A stretch of 59,806 bases of DNA from Sedimentisphaerales bacterium (GTDB lineage: Bacteria; Planctomycetota; Phycisphaerae; Sedimentisphaerales; Anaerobacaceae), in NCBI GenBank assembly GCA_029907605.1, contig JARYLO010000004.1:1-59806 (forward strand), written 5' to 3'. Positions 48,298 through 58,890 of the stretch are shown piece after piece. Numbering within the stretch: position 1 is the first letter of the stretch; each line of letters starts with the position of its first letter. The position numbers were made by a program, and so were the translations under genes. The notes below the pieces were generated by a model, which searched no databases, was not told the origin of the DNA, and worked only from the letters and a program-made list of their open reading frames with translations.

Positions 48298-49776
48298 TCA
48301 ACCTTTATCCTTAGGACTGACCAAGACCTCCGGCTGCTCAAGCAATTCTGCTAGCCTGGCCAGGAATTGCGCTGCAAGCACGCCATCAATGATCCTATGG
48401 TCCACACTTAGGCACAGGGTCATCACCTTCGCTGGGACGATACTCCCATCGATCACCTTCACCGCATCCCTTACTGCACCAACGGCCAGTATGGCAGACT
48501 CAGGTGGATTGATGATGGCATAGAATTCCTCTATCCCGAACATGCCCAGATTGGTGACCGTGAAGACCCCTTGGCCTACGCCTTCCAGCTTGCCTGCCCT
48601 GGCATTCTCAACAAGGGCCTTCGTCCTCTGTGCAAGCGTCTTGAGGTCTAGCTTGTCTGCATCCATCAGCACAGGGACCGTCAGGCCCTGGTCCGTGCCT
48701 ACAGCAATACCTATGTTGACGGATGACAGCTCCACGATCCTATCTTCCTTGAACTGGCTCCGAAATGCCGGGAATTGCCGGACCGCCCTGGCCACTGCTG
48801 CAACCACAAGGTCATTGATCGTGCAGCCACATTGGGGCTTTAGTGTGCGGTACGCATTCATCAGGCTGTTGGCGTCTATGATCCGCTTTGCATAGAAGTG
48901 CGGTATATTCTGCTTGGACCACAATAGGTTCCTGGCAATCGCAAGCCTCATCTTTGAAAGACCAGTGGTCGTTGGACCTGCCTTGAGGCCTTGTAGGTCT
49001 GTGGTGAGTATCCTTCCACCAGGTCCAGAACCTGAGGGCACCTGGGCCAGGTCTATGCCCATCTCCGCTGCCATCTTGCGGGCAGCAGGAGAGGCCTTGA
49101 CCCGGCCGCCTATGATCTGAGTAGGTGCCTGTGCTGCAGGTTCGGTGGAGACCTGCCCTTTGGCTACTCCTGTCCCTGTCTCTTCTGGGGCGGCGGTCTG
49201 GACTGCCTGGCCTTGCGAGCTGAGGTAGGCCTCTAGATCTGCATCGGTCTGGGCCAGATATGCGATCGGGGTCTTGACAGGCACTACCTGGCCCTCCTTA
49301 GCCACGATCCTGGCAAGCCTGCCGGAATCCGCGGCCTCCACGTCCATGGCTGCCTTGTCGGTCTCTATCTCCGCTATCACCTGGCCTGCCTGGATCAGGT
49401 CCCCTTCCTTTACCTTCCATGCCAGGATCGTGCCTTCCTCCATGGTCTGACCTGCCTGGGGCATGAGGATCGGTATGACCCTGCCTTTGATGGCCTGCTG
49501 TCCGGCCACCGGCCTGGCAGGAGCCTGTGACTTCTGACCCTTGGGCCCTATGGTGCAGATGGCCTGGCCGCCCTGAAGGACCTGGCCCGGGTTGGCCAGA
49601 AGCTCTTGGATGGTGCCATCCATACTGCATCGAAGTTCGATGATCGCCCCAGGCGCCTCGATACTAGCGATAATCTCGTCTGCTGCTACGTCCTGGCCCG
49701 GCCGGACCGCCCATTTGGCCAGCACCAGGGGGTTGAGACCCTGATCAACTATATTAGGTAGCCTTAGCTCTATCAT
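48298..49776 (-). CDS. dihydrolipoyl acyltransferase E2 with two lipoyl domains (492 aa)
   Basis: ATG 49776 after GGTAGGA. Residues 1-78 form a lipoyl-type domain in which the lysine site is missing (SIEAPGAIIELR where ETDKA is expected). Residues ~100-175 form a second, normal lipoyl domain (IETDKAAMDVEA). A peripheral subunit-binding domain (ASPAARKMAAEMGIDLAQV) and the catalytic domain follow, with MRLAIARNLL, HFYAKRIIDA and LSVDHRIIDGVLA (catalytic His/Asp). Linkers are Ala/Pro/Gln-rich. It works with the divergent E1 and downstream E3. Confidence 0.93.
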   Translation of the reverse strand: MIELRLPNIVDQGLNPLVLAKWAVRPGQDVAADEIIASIEAPGAIIELRCSMDGTIQELLANPGQVLQGGQAICTIGPKGQKSQAPARPVAGQQAIKGRVIPILMPQAGQTMEEGTILAWKVKEGDLIQAGQVIAEIETDKAAMDVEAADSGRLARIVAKEGQVVPVKTPIAYLAQTDADLEAYLSSQGQAVQTAAPEETGTGVAKGQVSTEPAAQAPTQIIGGRVKASPAARKMAAEMGIDLAQVPSGSGPGGRILTTDLQGLKAGPTTTGLSKMRLAIARNLLWSKQNIPHFYAKRIIDANSLMNAYRTLKPQCGCTINDLVVAAVARAVRQFPAFRSQFKEDRIVELSSVNIGIAVGTDQGLTVPVLMDADKLDLKTLAQRTKALVENARAGKLEGVGQGVFTVTNLGMFGIEEFYAIINPPESAILAVGAVRDAVKVIDGSIVPAKVMTLCLSVDHRIIDGVLAAQFLARLAELLEQPEVLVSPKDKG

Positions 49777-49809
49777 GGCAGAATCCTACCAGATCATAGT
49801 ACCCCGGCA

Positions 49810-49838
49810 ATGATAGGGCTAAATAGATCATCATTCAA
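49810..49838 (-). promoter_or_regulatory. promoter of the E2-E3-PHP-SDR-MDR operon
   Basis: On the minus strand TTGAAT (49833-49838), 17 nt, TATCAT (49810-49815), about 27 nt before the E2 start. The spacer begins directly with GATGATCTA. Confidence 0.6.
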
Positions 49839-49877
49839 GCACAAATTGAGCAAAATTCTATTGCAATCGATGATCTA
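49824..49877. promoter_or_regulatory. candidate DeoR operator: paired inverted half-sites
   Basis: TAGATCATC (49824-49832) and its exact reverse complement GATGATCTA (49869-49877) lie 36 nt apart. Each is in the -35/-10 spacer of one of the two divergent promoters, so one repressor could shut both. Confidence 0.6.
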
Positions 49878-49889
49878 GTCTGCTCTATT
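49861..49889 (+). promoter_or_regulatory. promoter of deoR-like regulator and E1
   Basis: TTGCAA (49861-49866), 17 nt containing GATGATCTA, TCTATT (49884-49889). Transcription would begin close to the ATG at 49896, which suggests a leaderless or very short-leader mRNA. Confidence 0.45.
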
Positions 49890-49895
49890 TATGTC

Positions 49896-50678
49896 ATGAC
49901 CTTGTCGCAAGCCCAAAGACGAGAGGCCATCATTGCCCAGCTTTACAGGGATGGGCACGTACAGATCAATGGGCTGGCCGAGCAGTTGAAGGTCTCTGTC
50001 GCAACGATACGCAGGGACCTGAAGGCCTTGGCCAGGGATGGGCTGTTGGAGTTGACCCATGGCGGTGCCACCGTAAGGAGGGATTCTGACCTATCCTTCA
50101 TGGCCAAGCTGACCAGGAACGCAGAGGAGAAGAAGACCATAGGTAGGCTGGCAGCGGCATTGGTCCAGGACGGGGACCAGGTATTCCTGGACTCTGGCAC
50201 GACATGTTTCCATCTTGCCCAATACCTGCGTTCCAAGCGTCAGTTGTGTGTGATAGTCAACTCTATCAGGACAGCTCAAGAGCTGATCAGCCCAGGCGTA
50301 AAGGTCCTTTTACTGGGTGGGCAGTTCCGGCCAGAGAGGATGGACACTATAGGCCCTATGGCATCTGCCTCGCTGGATCAGCTCCGCGGCTACAAGGCAT
50401 TCTTCGGCACGGACGGCCTTGGCATGGACTTTGGCCCAACTGCCACTGATATCGAGAGTGCATCGCTATTTGGGCAGGCAGTCAGGTCTGCCAGGCATGC
50501 GATATTGCTTGCAGACCACACCAAGTTCGATGCGCCAGCACTCTACAGGATCGTAGAATGGAAGTCCGTTGCAAAGATCGTGACCGACCGCCAGCCTAGC
50601 GACGAATGGATGCAGTTCTTTTCAAGTCTACAGATACAGGTCATATACCCTGGGTCAGGATCGATATCTGGAGGTTAG
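49896..50678 (+). CDS. DeoR-family transcriptional regulator (260 aa)
   Basis: The N-terminal helix-turn-helix ([41 protein letters not shown]) is followed by a sugar-phosphate-sensing domain ([53 protein letters not shown]). DeoR members usually repress until a phosphorylated sugar intermediate binds. It precedes the E1 gene by 1 nt and is divergent from E2-E3, so it probably controls both arms. That places a sugar phosphate as the likely inducer of this locus. Confidence 0.9.
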   Translation: MTLSQAQRREAIIAQLYRDGHVQINGLAEQLKVSVATIRRDLKALARDGLLELTHGGATVRRDSDLSFMAKLTRNAEEKKTIGRLAAALVQDGDQVFLDSGTTCFHLAQYLRSKRQLCVIVNSIRTAQELISPGVKVLLLGGQFRPERMDTIGPMASASLDQLRGYKAFFGTDGLGMDFGPTATDIESASLFGQAVRSARHAILLADHTKFDAPALYRIVEWKSVAKIVTDRQPSDEWMQFFSSLQIQVIYPGSGSISGG

Positions 50679-50679
50679 C

Positions 50680-53151
50680 ATGCCTAAATCCCAACCGATA
50701 CTGCCGAAAGACCAACGCAGGCCAGGTTACATCGAATTCAAGCCAATTCCGGTGCTGCAGTACGATAAGCAACTTAAGAATGAGCTAAGCCGGTACTCGC
50801 CTGAGGACCTGCTCCGCATGCAGCGGGACATGCTTATTTGCAGGACATTCGAGCTGATGCTCAACGAGATCAAGTTGCGAGGCTCATACAAGGGGATACA
50901 GTATGAGCACAAGGGACCTGCGCATCTATCCATAGGACAGGAGGCAGCCGCAGTAGGGATGGCATTTCACCTCACTGTTGATGACCACATCTATGGCAGC
51001 CATCGCAGCCACAGCGAGATACTGGCCAAGGGCCTATCTGCAATCCAGAGGTTAGATGACAAGACCCTCATGAAGATCATGGAGGGTTACATGGATGGTC
51101 TTTGCCTTCGCATAGTGAAGAAGGATGCAAGGGGTACCGTAAAGGACCTCGCTATCGACTTCTTGGTCTACGGCACATTGGCCGAGATATTCGGCCGCAA
51201 GGCAGGATTCAATAGGGGCATGGGCGGATCCATGCATGCATTCTTCCCGCCATTTGGGATATACCCAAACAATGCGATTGTGGGAGGCTCGGCAGATATA
51301 GCCGTCGGTGCGGCCTTGTATAAGAAGGTGAATCGGAAACCCGGAATAGTGCTCTGCAATATAGGCGATGGCAGTTCATCATGCGGCCCTGTATGGGAGG
51401 CGATGTGCTTTGCCACCATGGATCAGTTCAAGAAGCTTTGGGACGAGCCCTACCGCGGAGGCCTCCCATTGATCATGAATTTTATGAACAATTTCTATGC
51501 CATGGGTGGCCAGCCTCAAGGGGAGACCATGGGTTTCGGCATGTTGGCCAGGATAGGAGCTGGCCTCAACCCAGAAAAGATGCATGCAGAGAGGATCGAT
51601 GGATACAATCCCCTTGCAGTTGCAGATGCCATACTTCGCAAGCGGCAGATCATCGAAAAGGGGGATGGTCCCGTCCTGCTGGATACGATCACATATAGAT
51701 ACAGCGGCCACTCACCTTCTGACCAGGGCAGCTACCGCGAACGTAGCGAACTAGAGGCATGGCAACAAGAGGATCCTATCAAACACTTCGGCAGATCCCT
51801 GATAGAGGCAGGTCTGTGCAAACAATCCGACCTGGATCAGATGAACATGCAGGTAGAAGATATAATCCTCAGGGCCTGCAAGAAGGCAGTGGACCTCGCC
51901 ATATCGCCAAGGGAGGACCTGAAGCCATTGGGCTGCTTACTCGATAGGGTCATGTTCTCCAACCAGAAGGTCCCTTCAATGGATCCCACCAGGCGGCCTG
52001 AGGTCCTGATACCCAAACACGAGAATCCCCGCCTTAAGGCCCTGGCCAGCAAGAGCAGGTCTGCCTACGATAAGGATGGCAACAGGCTCAAGGACAGCCA
52101 GTGTGTCACACTGCGGGATGCCATATTTGAGGCCATACTGGACCGGTTTTATGAGGATCCTACCCTGATTGCATATGGCGAGGAGAACAGGGACTGGGGA
52201 GGTGCATTCGCAGTATATCGAGGACTCACCGAGGCCTTGCCGTATCACCGCCTATTCAATACCCCTATCGTGGAGGGCGCAATCGTAGGCACTGCAGTAG
52301 GCTATGCATTGGAAGGAGGCAGGGCATTGGTGGAGCTGATGTATTGCGACTTCTTAGGCCGGGCAGGCGACGAGGTATTCAATCAACTATCCAAATGGCA
52401 GTCCATGAGCGGAGGCCTGCTGCGGATGCCTGTAGTGGTGCGGGTCTCTGTTGGCAGTAAGTACGGTGCACAGCACAGCCAGGACTGGACCAGCCTGTGC
52501 GCACACATACCAGGCCTGAAGGTCGTTTTCCCCGCCACCCCATACGATGCCAAGGGCCTGATGTATTCTGCACTGACCGGTACTGACCCAGTGATCTTCT
52601 TTGAAAGCCAGAGGATCTATGGCATAGCAGAGCAATTCGTCCGCGAGGGTGTGCCTGAGGGATACTACGAGGTGCCTGTAGGTGAGCCTGCAATACGCAA
52701 ACAGGGTAAGGACCTGACGATCTTGACCATAGGCGCAACCCTTTATCGCGCGATGGACGCGGTCAAGATCCTCGAGCAACAGTACGGGATCTCCTGCGAG
52801 GTCATAGATGCAAGGAGCCTAGTGCCATTCAACTACGGGCCTGTCATCGAATCGGTCAAAAAGACACGCAAGATATTACTGACCTCCGATGCATGCGAGC
52901 GGGGAAGCTACCTGCATACCATGGCCTCAAAGATCGCACAATTTGCCTTTGATGAGCTGGACGCCCCCCCTGTGGTGGTAGGCTCGAGGAACTGGATAAC
53001 GCCGCCTGATGAGCTTGAGGACGCCTTCTTCCCGTATCCATCCGACATCATCGATGCAGTCCACCAGCACATCATGCCACTAAAGGGCTACAAGCCATTG
53101 CGCGACTGCTCTGTCGAAGGGCTCATCAGAAGGGAGGGCCTAGGCATATAG
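50680..53151 (+). CDS. fused alpha-beta 2-oxoacid dehydrogenase E1 (823 aa)
   Basis: ATG 50680 after CTGGAGGTTAGC, 1 nt behind the regulator stop. Residues ~40-430 are E1 alpha: [20 protein letters not shown] and TPP motif [13 protein letters not shown] at ~229 ending in [13 protein letters not shown]. Residues ~480-823 are E1 beta: [65 protein letters not shown] and a transketolase C-terminal domain. A fusion of both chains in one 823-aa protein is longer than the ~650-700 aa of most fused forms. It would decarboxylate pyruvate or another 2-oxoacid and hand the acyl group to the E2 encoded divergently. Confidence 0.92.
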   Translation: MPKSQPILPKDQRRPGYIEFKPIPVLQYDKQLKNELSRYSPEDLLRMQRDMLICRTFELMLNEIKLRGSYKGIQYEHKGPAHLSIGQEAAAVGMAFHLTVDDHIYGSHRSHSEILAKGLSAIQRLDDKTLMKIMEGYMDGLCLRIVKKDARGTVKDLAIDFLVYGTLAEIFGRKAGFNRGMGGSMHAFFPPFGIYPNNAIVGGSADIAVGAALYKKVNRKPGIVLCNIGDGSSSCGPVWEAMCFATMDQFKKLWDEPYRGGLPLIMNFMNNFYAMGGQPQGETMGFGMLARIGAGLNPEKMHAERIDGYNPLAVADAILRKRQIIEKGDGPVLLDTITYRYSGHSPSDQGSYRERSELEAWQQEDPIKHFGRSLIEAGLCKQSDLDQMNMQVEDIILRACKKAVDLAISPREDLKPLGCLLDRVMFSNQKVPSMDPTRRPEVLIPKHENPRLKALASKSRSAYDKDGNRLKDSQCVTLRDAIFEAILDRFYEDPTLIAYGEENRDWGGAFAVYRGLTEALPYHRLFNTPIVEGAIVGTAVGYALEGGRALVELMYCDFLGRAGDEVFNQLSKWQSMSGGLLRMPVVVRVSVGSKYGAQHSQDWTSLCAHIPGLKVVFPATPYDAKGLMYSALTGTDPVIFFESQRIYGIAEQFVREGVPEGYYEVPVGEPAIRKQGKDLTILTIGATLYRAMDAVKILEQQYGISCEVIDARSLVPFNYGPVIESVKKTRKILLTSDACERGSYLHTMASKIAQFAFDELDAPPVVVGSRNWITPPDELEDAFFPYPSDIIDAVHQHIMPLKGYKPLRDCSVEGLIRREGLGI

Positions 53152-53452
53152 CGAAGGGCCGTTAGGGCCACCTGTGTGTCTGGCCGCCTCCGTCACAAGC
53201 CTGGCCAGAGCCATTTCCTGCAAGGAAATGGCTATACCCAAGACACAGTAACCCCACTGGCTGACATACCAGATTGGCCTCAGGACCAATCCCATCTGGC
53301 AACGTGGCGAGTACAGGTTGGCCCTTGCCCCCGGTACATACATCTGATGGAACCGGCATGACCCGCCAGGCACCTATATCCTATCCTAGATCCACGCCTC
53401 ATTGCCCGGGGTGACGCAGAGCACAGCCGCAATGATAAGAGTCATTTTACCC
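53152..53452. other. intergenic region with a hairpin
   Basis: No gene recognised. A 10-bp perfect stem (AGCCATTTCC 53209-53218, 5-nt loop, GGAAATGGCT 53224-53233) follows the E1 gene by about 58 nt without a T-run. A weak repeat AATGA..TCATT (53431-53446) precedes the next promoter. The hairpin may end or stabilise the E1 message. Confidence 0.4.
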
Positions 53453-53480
53453 TTGCGTCTGACATCAAGCTGGCTATAAT
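53453..53480 (+). promoter_or_regulatory. promoter of the rrf2-cys-nif operon
   Basis: TTGCGT (53453-53458), 16 nt, consensus TATAAT (53475-53480), about 30 nt before ATG 53511. The gene that follows is an Rrf2 regulator, so autoregulation is likely. Confidence 0.65.
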
Positions 53481-53510
53481 CATCCCGTAAGTTTCTGGGA
53501 ATACTAGGCT

Positions 53511-53945
53511 ATGAAAGTATCGACTAGGACTAGGTATGGGATAAGGGCGATCATCGAGCTTGCACAGAGGCAGGCAGATGGGCCTGTTCAGTTGCGGAGT
53601 ATCTCCAGGCACCAGGGGATATCAGAGAAGTATCTGGAGCAATTGATGACGATCATGAAGGGCGCTGGGCTGATCAGGAGTGTTAGGGGTGCAAGGGGAG
53701 GGTACATGCTAGCCAGGCCTGCTAGCCAGATCACGATGGATCAGGTCTTCAGGTGCCTAGAAGGGCATGTGCTGCTGATGGAGTGCGTCAAGGACGCGTC
53801 CTCTTGCAATAGGTCCAGCGATTGCGTTGCCAGGGGACTTTGGAGCGATCTAGAGCAGGCCATGGATAAGGTACTCAAGGAGATAACGTTGAAGGATCTG
53901 GCGGAAAAGGCCAAGGCAGCCTGGCGGCCAGACTATGAGATCTAA
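53511..53945 (+). CDS. Rrf2-family Fe-S regulator (144 aa)
   Basis: Winged-helix start MKVSTRTRYGIRAIIELAQ, wing RGARGGYMLARP. Three cysteines at 92, 99 and 105 (ECVKDASSCNRSSDC) are spaced like the [2Fe-2S] ligands of IscR (92, 98, 104). It is most likely an IscR/CymR-type sensor of Fe-S or cysteine status, controlling the cysteine and NifU/NifS genes immediately downstream. Confidence 0.92.
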   Translation: MKVSTRTRYGIRAIIELAQRQADGPVQLRSISRHQGISEKYLEQLMTIMKGAGLIRSVRGARGGYMLARPASQITMDQVFRCLEGHVLLMECVKDASSCNRSSDCVARGLWSDLEQAMDKVLKEITLKDLAEKAKAAWRPDYEI

Positions 53946-53955
53946 GAGGTGAAGG

Positions 53956-54882
53956 ATGTGCCCAGTGTATGCTGACATCACCCAGACGATCGGCAAGACC
54001 CCGTTGGTGAGGATCAATAGGCTCGGTCCAGAGGGGGTACAGATACTTGCCAAGCTGGAGTCCAGGAATCCTGCAGGCAGCGTCAAGGACAGGATTGCCA
54101 AGGCGATGATCGAGGATGCAGAGGCACGGGGGTTGATCGACAAGGACACGGTGATCATAGAGCCTACTAGCGGCAATACTGGGATCGGCCTGGCCTGTGT
54201 CTGTGCAGCAAGGGGTTATAGATTAATACTGACCATGCCCGAGTCCATGAGTATCGAGAGGCGTAAGCTCCTGCAGCTACTAGGTGCCCAGTTGGTCTTG
54301 ACAGAGGCGGAAAAGGGCATGGCAGGTGCAGTGGACAAGGCAAGGGAACTGGCCAGCAAGATCAAGAATAGCTTCATCCCTCAGCAATTCGAGAATCCTA
54401 CCAATCCCAAGGCCCACATGGAGACCACGGCCATAGAGATATGGGAGGATACGCAGGGCCAGGTAGACATATTGGTCTTTGGCGTTGGCACTGGCGGCAC
54501 CTTGACCGGGTGCGGCCGTGTGTTCAAACAAAGGAGGCCATCGATCCAGGTGGTGGCAGTAGAGCCTAAGGACTCGCCCGTACTTTCTGGGGGCAGGCCT
54601 GGCAGGCACAAGATACAAGGTATAGGGGCTGGGTTTGTGCCCCAGATATTGGAAAGGGGTCTTATAGATCGGATCCTGCAGGTCAGCAATGAGGATGCAA
54701 TACAGACCGCAAGGGCCTTGGCTGCAAAGGAGGGGATACTGGCAGGGATCAGCTCTGGTGCCGCGATGTGGGCTGCATTGCAGATCGCCTCTGAACAGGC
54801 AAGCAAGGGCAAGACATTGGTGGTCATATTGCCAGATACTGCAGAGCGCTATATATCCACAGACCTATTCGCAAAGCCCTGA
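53956..54882 (+). CDS. cysK: cysteine synthase CysK (308 aa)
   Basis: ATG 53956 after AGAGGTGAAGG. PLP lysine in [31 protein letters not shown] phosphate loop, [13 protein letters not shown] and the C-terminal [10 protein letters not shown]. It makes cysteine from O-acetylserine and sulfide; the acetylserine comes from the serine acetyltransferase encoded next. Confidence 0.96.
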   Translation: MCPVYADITQTIGKTPLVRINRLGPEGVQILAKLESRNPAGSVKDRIAKAMIEDAEARGLIDKDTVIIEPTSGNTGIGLACVCAARGYRLILTMPESMSIERRKLLQLLGAQLVLTEAEKGMAGAVDKARELASKIKNSFIPQQFENPTNPKAHMETTAIEIWEDTQGQVDILVFGVGTGGTLTGCGRVFKQRRPSIQVVAVEPKDSPVLSGGRPGRHKIQGIGAGFVPQILERGLIDRILQVSNEDAIQTARALAAKEGILAGISSGAAMWAALQIASEQASKGKTLVVILPDTAERYISTDLFAKP

Positions 54883-54892
54883 GGGACGTGCC

Positions 54893-55837
54893 ATGCGGTT
54901 CAAGAAGGTTAGTAGCGATGTGATGAGGCACCTGGTCGATCAGATCATTGCCACGTACGATGGCGACTATGGCGTGAACCTGACCGATGTGTCTAATCTG
55001 CCGGTACGGGACAAGATAATAGAGGTCCTGGAGTTGCTATTCGAGGTCCTCTTTCCTGGCTACTCAGGTCGCAGGGTCGTGACCAGGTCAGGGCTTGGCT
55101 TTATGGTAGGCGAGATCCTCTGCAAGGTGCATGCAAACTTGGTCGAGCAGATAGAGAGGGCCTATAGGTACCACTGCACCATCAATCGTTGCACAGGTTG
55201 CAACTGTAAGGGCAAGGCGGAGGCAGCGGTCTACAGCCTGCTGACGAGCCTGCCAAGGCTGCGGGAGGTCCTCAAGACCGATGTGGAGGCAGCATTTGAT
55301 GGGGATCCTGCCGCCAAGTCATATGAGGAGATCATCATCAGCTATCCATGTATAACCGCCATAGCCACCTACAGGATCGCCCATGAGCTCTACAAGATGG
55401 ATGTGCCCTTGATACCCAGGATCATGTCCGAATGGGCGCACTGCAACACAGGTATAGACATCCACCCAGGCGCAACCATAGGTAAGAGCTTCTTTATTGA
55501 TCATGGTACTGGTGTGGTGATAGGTGAGACTACGATCATTGGTGACAGGGTCAAGTTGTATCAGGGCGTGACCTTGGGTGCCTTGAGCTTCCCCAGGGAC
55601 AAACGTGGCAGGATCATAAAGGGAGGCAAACGACATCCGACCATAGAGGATGATGTGGTCATATATGCAGAGGCCACCATCCTCGGCAATGTCACCATAG
55701 GCAAGGGTGCGGTCATAGGCGGCAATGTGTGGATAAAGGAGTCTGTGCCGCCTGGCGTGACCGTCACCAGCCCTGGGCCTGAGCTGGTCTACCTGCCTAG
55801 GCACAAGGGTACCAGCAAGAAAAGGGGGTCGCATTGA
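54893..55837 (+). CDS. cysE: serine acetyltransferase (314 aa)
   Basis: ATG 54893 after GAGGG; the frame is open before it but unsupported. The N-terminal helical domain has an unusual Cys cluster ([13 protein letters not shown]). The C-terminal left-handed beta-helix is that of hexapeptide acyltransferases: [55 protein letters not shown]. It acetylates serine for CysK. Its stop overlaps the nadA start by 3 nt. Confidence 0.93.
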   Translation: MRFKKVSSDVMRHLVDQIIATYDGDYGVNLTDVSNLPVRDKIIEVLELLFEVLFPGYSGRRVVTRSGLGFMVGEILCKVHANLVEQIERAYRYHCTINRCTGCNCKGKAEAAVYSLLTSLPRLREVLKTDVEAAFDGDPAAKSYEEIIISYPCITAIATYRIAHELYKMDVPLIPRIMSEWAHCNTGIDIHPGATIGKSFFIDHGTGVVIGETTIIGDRVKLYQGVTLGALSFPRDKRGRIIKGGKRHPTIEDDVVIYAEATILGNVTIGKGAVIGGNVWIKESVPPGVTVTSPGPELVYLPRHKGTSKKRGSH

Positions 55838-56757
55838 AGGATCTGATCGAAAAGATACAAAGGCTGAGGTCCGAACGGAACGCAGTCATCCTTGCGCACA
55901 ACTACCAGCCTGCCGAGATACAGGACCTGGCCGACTTTACTGGGGATTCACTGGGCCTGAGCATCCAGGCATCAAAGACAGATGCGGACCTGATCTTATT
56001 CTGTGGTGTGAGATTCATGGCAGAGACTGCTGCGATCCTCTGCCCAGATAAGGTAGTACTCTTACCTGACCTGGATGCAGGTTGTCCTATGGCAGACATG
56101 ATTACAGCAGACCAACTGCAGCAACTAAAGGCCCAGCACCCAGAGGCGATCGTGGTCTGCTACGTCAATAGCACCGCTGATGTAAAGGCAGAGAGCGACT
56201 ATTGCTGTACATCAGCCAATGCCATAGACCTGGTCAGATCATTGCCTTTAGACCGGCCGATCATATTCGTGCCCGATCAGAACCTCGGCCAGCATACGGC
56301 CCAGCAGACAGGCAGGCAGTTGATACTCTGGCCGGGCTATTGCCGGTCGCATGTGGTGATAACCGAACAGGACATAAAGGATGCCAGGGCCAGGTACCCA
56401 GATGCGGTGGTCATGGTCCATCCTGAATGCACCCAACCTGTCAGGCAGCTGGCAGATCATGTGCTCAGTACTGGTCAGATGTTGCGACTGGTCAAGGATG
56501 GAGCAGCCAAGACCTATATCGTCGGCACAGAGACAGGGATCATACATGCACTAAAGAAGATAAATCCATCTGCCCATTACATACCTGCCAGCCAGCGGGC
56601 GGTCTGCCCGAATATGAAGAGGATCACGCTGGACAAGATCCTTTGGGCCCTAGAGGATATGGCCTGCAGGATCAGCGTGCCAGTGGATATAGCCGTAAGG
56701 GCGAGGAGGTCCCTGGATTGGATGATAAAGGGCTCACAAGTGACTAAAGGCAGATAG
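55834..56757 (+). CDS. nadA: quinolinate synthase NadA (307 aa)
   Basis: Starts with TTG at 55834 after AAAAGGGGG and overlaps the cysE stop (TTGA). [35 protein letters not shown] and [10 protein letters not shown] are conserved. Cysteines at 84, 170 and 258 match the three [4Fe-4S] ligands of NadA. It makes quinolinate for NAD and depends on Fe-S assembly, which explains its place among nif/cys genes. No nadB is in this window. Confidence 0.95.
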   Translation: MKDLIEKIQRLRSERNAVILAHNYQPAEIQDLADFTGDSLGLSIQASKTDADLILFCGVRFMAETAAILCPDKVVLLPDLDAGCPMADMITADQLQQLKAQHPEAIVVCYVNSTADVKAESDYCCTSANAIDLVRSLPLDRPIIFVPDQNLGQHTAQQTGRQLILWPGYCRSHVVITEQDIKDARARYPDAVVMVHPECTQPVRQLADHVLSTGQMLRLVKDGAAKTYIVGTETGIIHALKKINPSAHYIPASQRAVCPNMKRITLDKILWALEDMACRISVPVDIAVRARRSLDWMIKGSQVTKGR

Positions 56758-56759
56758 CG

Positions 56760-58055
56760 ATGGACCAGGACATACAATACCACCTTGAGACCCTGGCAGT
56801 ACATGGAGGCCAGGAGCCGGATCCTGCAACCCTCAGCCGGGCAGTGCCCCTTTACATGACCACAAGTTATGTATTCAAGGACACCGCACATGCAGCTGAC
56901 CTATTTGCGCTGCGGCAGTTTGGCAATATCTACACGAGGATCATGAACCCTACCACCGAGGTCCTTGAGAAACGCATGGCCTTGCTTGAAGGAGGTCAGG
57001 CGGCGGTAGCCTTTAGCTCAGGAATGGCGGCCATCACCAATGCGGTGCTGAACATATGCAGCTCTGGCCAGCATATCGTTGCATCCAGCTCGCTGTATGG
57101 CGGTACAGTGACCCTCTTTACACATACATTGCATAAGCTTGGCATCGAGGCGACCTTTGTTGAACCCTCTGATCCAGATAACTTCAAGAAGGCCATCAGG
57201 CCCAGCACCAGGCTTCTGTTCATAGAGACCATAGGCAACCCCAAGAACGACATCCTTGATTATCCTGCCATAGCGAAGGTGGCCCACGATCATGGCATGC
57301 CGCTGATGGTCGATAACACGGTTGCCTCACCAGTCCTCTTTAGGCCAATAGAACATGGGGCGGATATCGTGGTCCACAGTTGCACAAAGATCATCGGTGG
57401 TCATGGGACCAGTATAGGCGGGATCGCGATCGATTCAGGCAGGTTCGATTGGGCAAATGGCAGGTATCCAGAACTGACTGAGCCAGATCCAAGTTACCAT
57501 GGTGTCAGATATGTCGAAGACTTCGGGCAGATTGCATATGCAGTAAAGTTGAGGGTACAATTGCTGCGTGATATGGGTGCCTGCATGTCGCCATTCAATG
57601 CCTGGCTCTTCCTACAAGGCCTTGAGACCATACATCTGCGTGTGCCCAGGCAGTGCGAGAATGCCCTGGCCTTGGCCAAGTGGCTTGAATCTCATCCTGC
57701 GGTCAGTTGGGTCAACTACCCAGGCCTGCCCACCCATCCCCAGCATGCCCTGGCAATGAGATTCCTGCCAAGGGGTCAGGGTGCGATGCTGGGCTTTGGG
57801 ATCAAGGGCGGCCAGGATGCAGCGGTCAGGTTCATTGAGTCCGTCAGGTTGGCCAGCCACCTGGCAAACGTACTCGACAGCAAGACGTTGGTGATACACC
57901 CTGCCAGCACCACGCATCAGCAGCTGACCGAGGCCGAACAGATGGCTGCAGGTGTGACCAGGGATTACATAAGGGTTTCCGTTGGGACCGAGCACATAGA
58001 GGATATAATTAAGGACTTCGATCAGGCATTGGCAAAGGCATATGTGGGAATATAG
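56760..58055 (+). CDS. metY: O-acetylhomoserine sulfhydrylase (431 aa)
   Basis: Cys/Met-metabolism PLP enzyme of MetY length. [54 protein letters not shown] lysine in [18 protein letters not shown], and the C-terminal [15 protein letters not shown]. It converts O-acetylhomoserine and sulfide to homocysteine. The nifU start lies inside its 3' end. Confidence 0.93.
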   Translation: MDQDIQYHLETLAVHGGQEPDPATLSRAVPLYMTTSYVFKDTAHAADLFALRQFGNIYTRIMNPTTEVLEKRMALLEGGQAAVAFSSGMAAITNAVLNICSSGQHIVASSSLYGGTVTLFTHTLHKLGIEATFVEPSDPDNFKKAIRPSTRLLFIETIGNPKNDILDYPAIAKVAHDHGMPLMVDNTVASPVLFRPIEHGADIVVHSCTKIIGGHGTSIGGIAIDSGRFDWANGRYPELTEPDPSYHGVRYVEDFGQIAYAVKLRVQLLRDMGACMSPFNAWLFLQGLETIHLRVPRQCENALALAKWLESHPAVSWVNYPGLPTHPQHALAMRFLPRGQGAMLGFGIKGGQDAAVRFIESVRLASHLANVLDSKTLVIHPASTTHQQLTEAEQMAAGVTRDYIRVSVGTEHIEDIIKDFDQALAKAYVGI

Positions 58056-58890
58056 CGAAAAGGTGTGGGACCACTTCTACAACCCCCGCAACGTAGGGGA
58101 GGTGGAGGACCCTGACGGGATCGGTGAGGTAGGCTCGATCGCTTGCGGGGATGCATTGAGGCTTACATTCAAACTGGATGAGAATGGCAGGATAAAGGAG
58201 GCCAAGTTCAAGACCTTCGGCTGTGCAAGTGCCATTGCATCCGCATCCGTCCTGACAGAGATGATCAAGGGCAAGACACTCGAAGAGGCTACCAAGATCA
58301 CGAACAAGGACATAGCGCAGATGCTCGGCGGCCTTCCTGAGCAGAAGATGCACTGTTCTGTGATGGGCATGGAGGCATTGGAGGCGGCCATAGAGTACTA
58401 CAGGTCTCGCGAAAAGAAGAGGCCCACGCCAGAGGGCAAGATCGTCTGTACATGCTTTGGTGTGACCGACAAGGGGATAGAGAGGGTCATTAGGGAAAAT
58501 GGCCTGACCACCGTAGAGCAGGTCACCAACTACTGCAAGGCAGGAGGCGGCTGCGGTGGCTGCAAGGGTCAGATAGAACAGATACTCGCCCAGGTCAACA
58601 AGGATAGGCCCCCTGTTGCTGTCCAACAGAGGAGGCCTGCCAGGCTGACCAACATACGGAAGATCCAATTGATACAGCAGACCATAGACCAGCAGGTAAG
58701 GCCCGCCCTCCGTGCGCACGGTGGGGACGTGGACCTGATCGATGTGGACGGCAACAAGGTGATAGTGGCCTTCAGGGGCATGTGTGCCATGTGCCCCACA
58801 TCTGATTTTACCAGCAAGGACGTAGTTGAGGCTAAGTTGAAGGAGTTTGTCAGCGAGGACCTGGTCGTAGAGGTCCAGCACGCATCATGA
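58042..58890 (+). CDS. nifU: three-domain Fe-S scaffold NifU (282 aa)
   Basis: N-terminal IscU-like domain with Cys 35, 61 and 105 ([24 protein letters not shown]). A central [2Fe-2S] domain has Cys 136, 138, 171 and 174 ([16 protein letters not shown]). The C-terminal NifU domain has Cys 248 and 251 ([10 protein letters not shown]). Positions match Azotobacter NifU almost exactly. Full three-domain NifU proteins support nitrogenase, but also serve as general scaffolds in some non-fixing bacteria. It overlaps the upstream metY by 14 nt and the downstream nifS by 4 nt. Confidence 0.95.
   Translation: MWEYSEKVWDHFYNPRNVGEVEDPDGIGEVGSIACGDALRLTFKLDENGRIKEAKFKTFGCASAIASASVLTEMIKGKTLEEATKITNKDIAQMLGGLPEQKMHCSVMGMEALEAAIEYYRSREKKRPTPEGKIVCTCFGVTDKGIERVIRENGLTTVEQVTNYCKAGGGCGGCKGQIEQILAQVNKDRPPVAVQQRRPARLTNIRKIQLIQQTIDQQVRPALRAHGGDVDLIDVDGNKVIVAFRGMCAMCPTSDFTSKDVVEAKLKEFVSEDLVVEVQHAS

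Noticed and set aside
53140-53373. Minus-strand frame of 77 codons in the intergenic region
   Set aside because: No ribosome site, no family pattern, and it crosses the end of the E1 gene.
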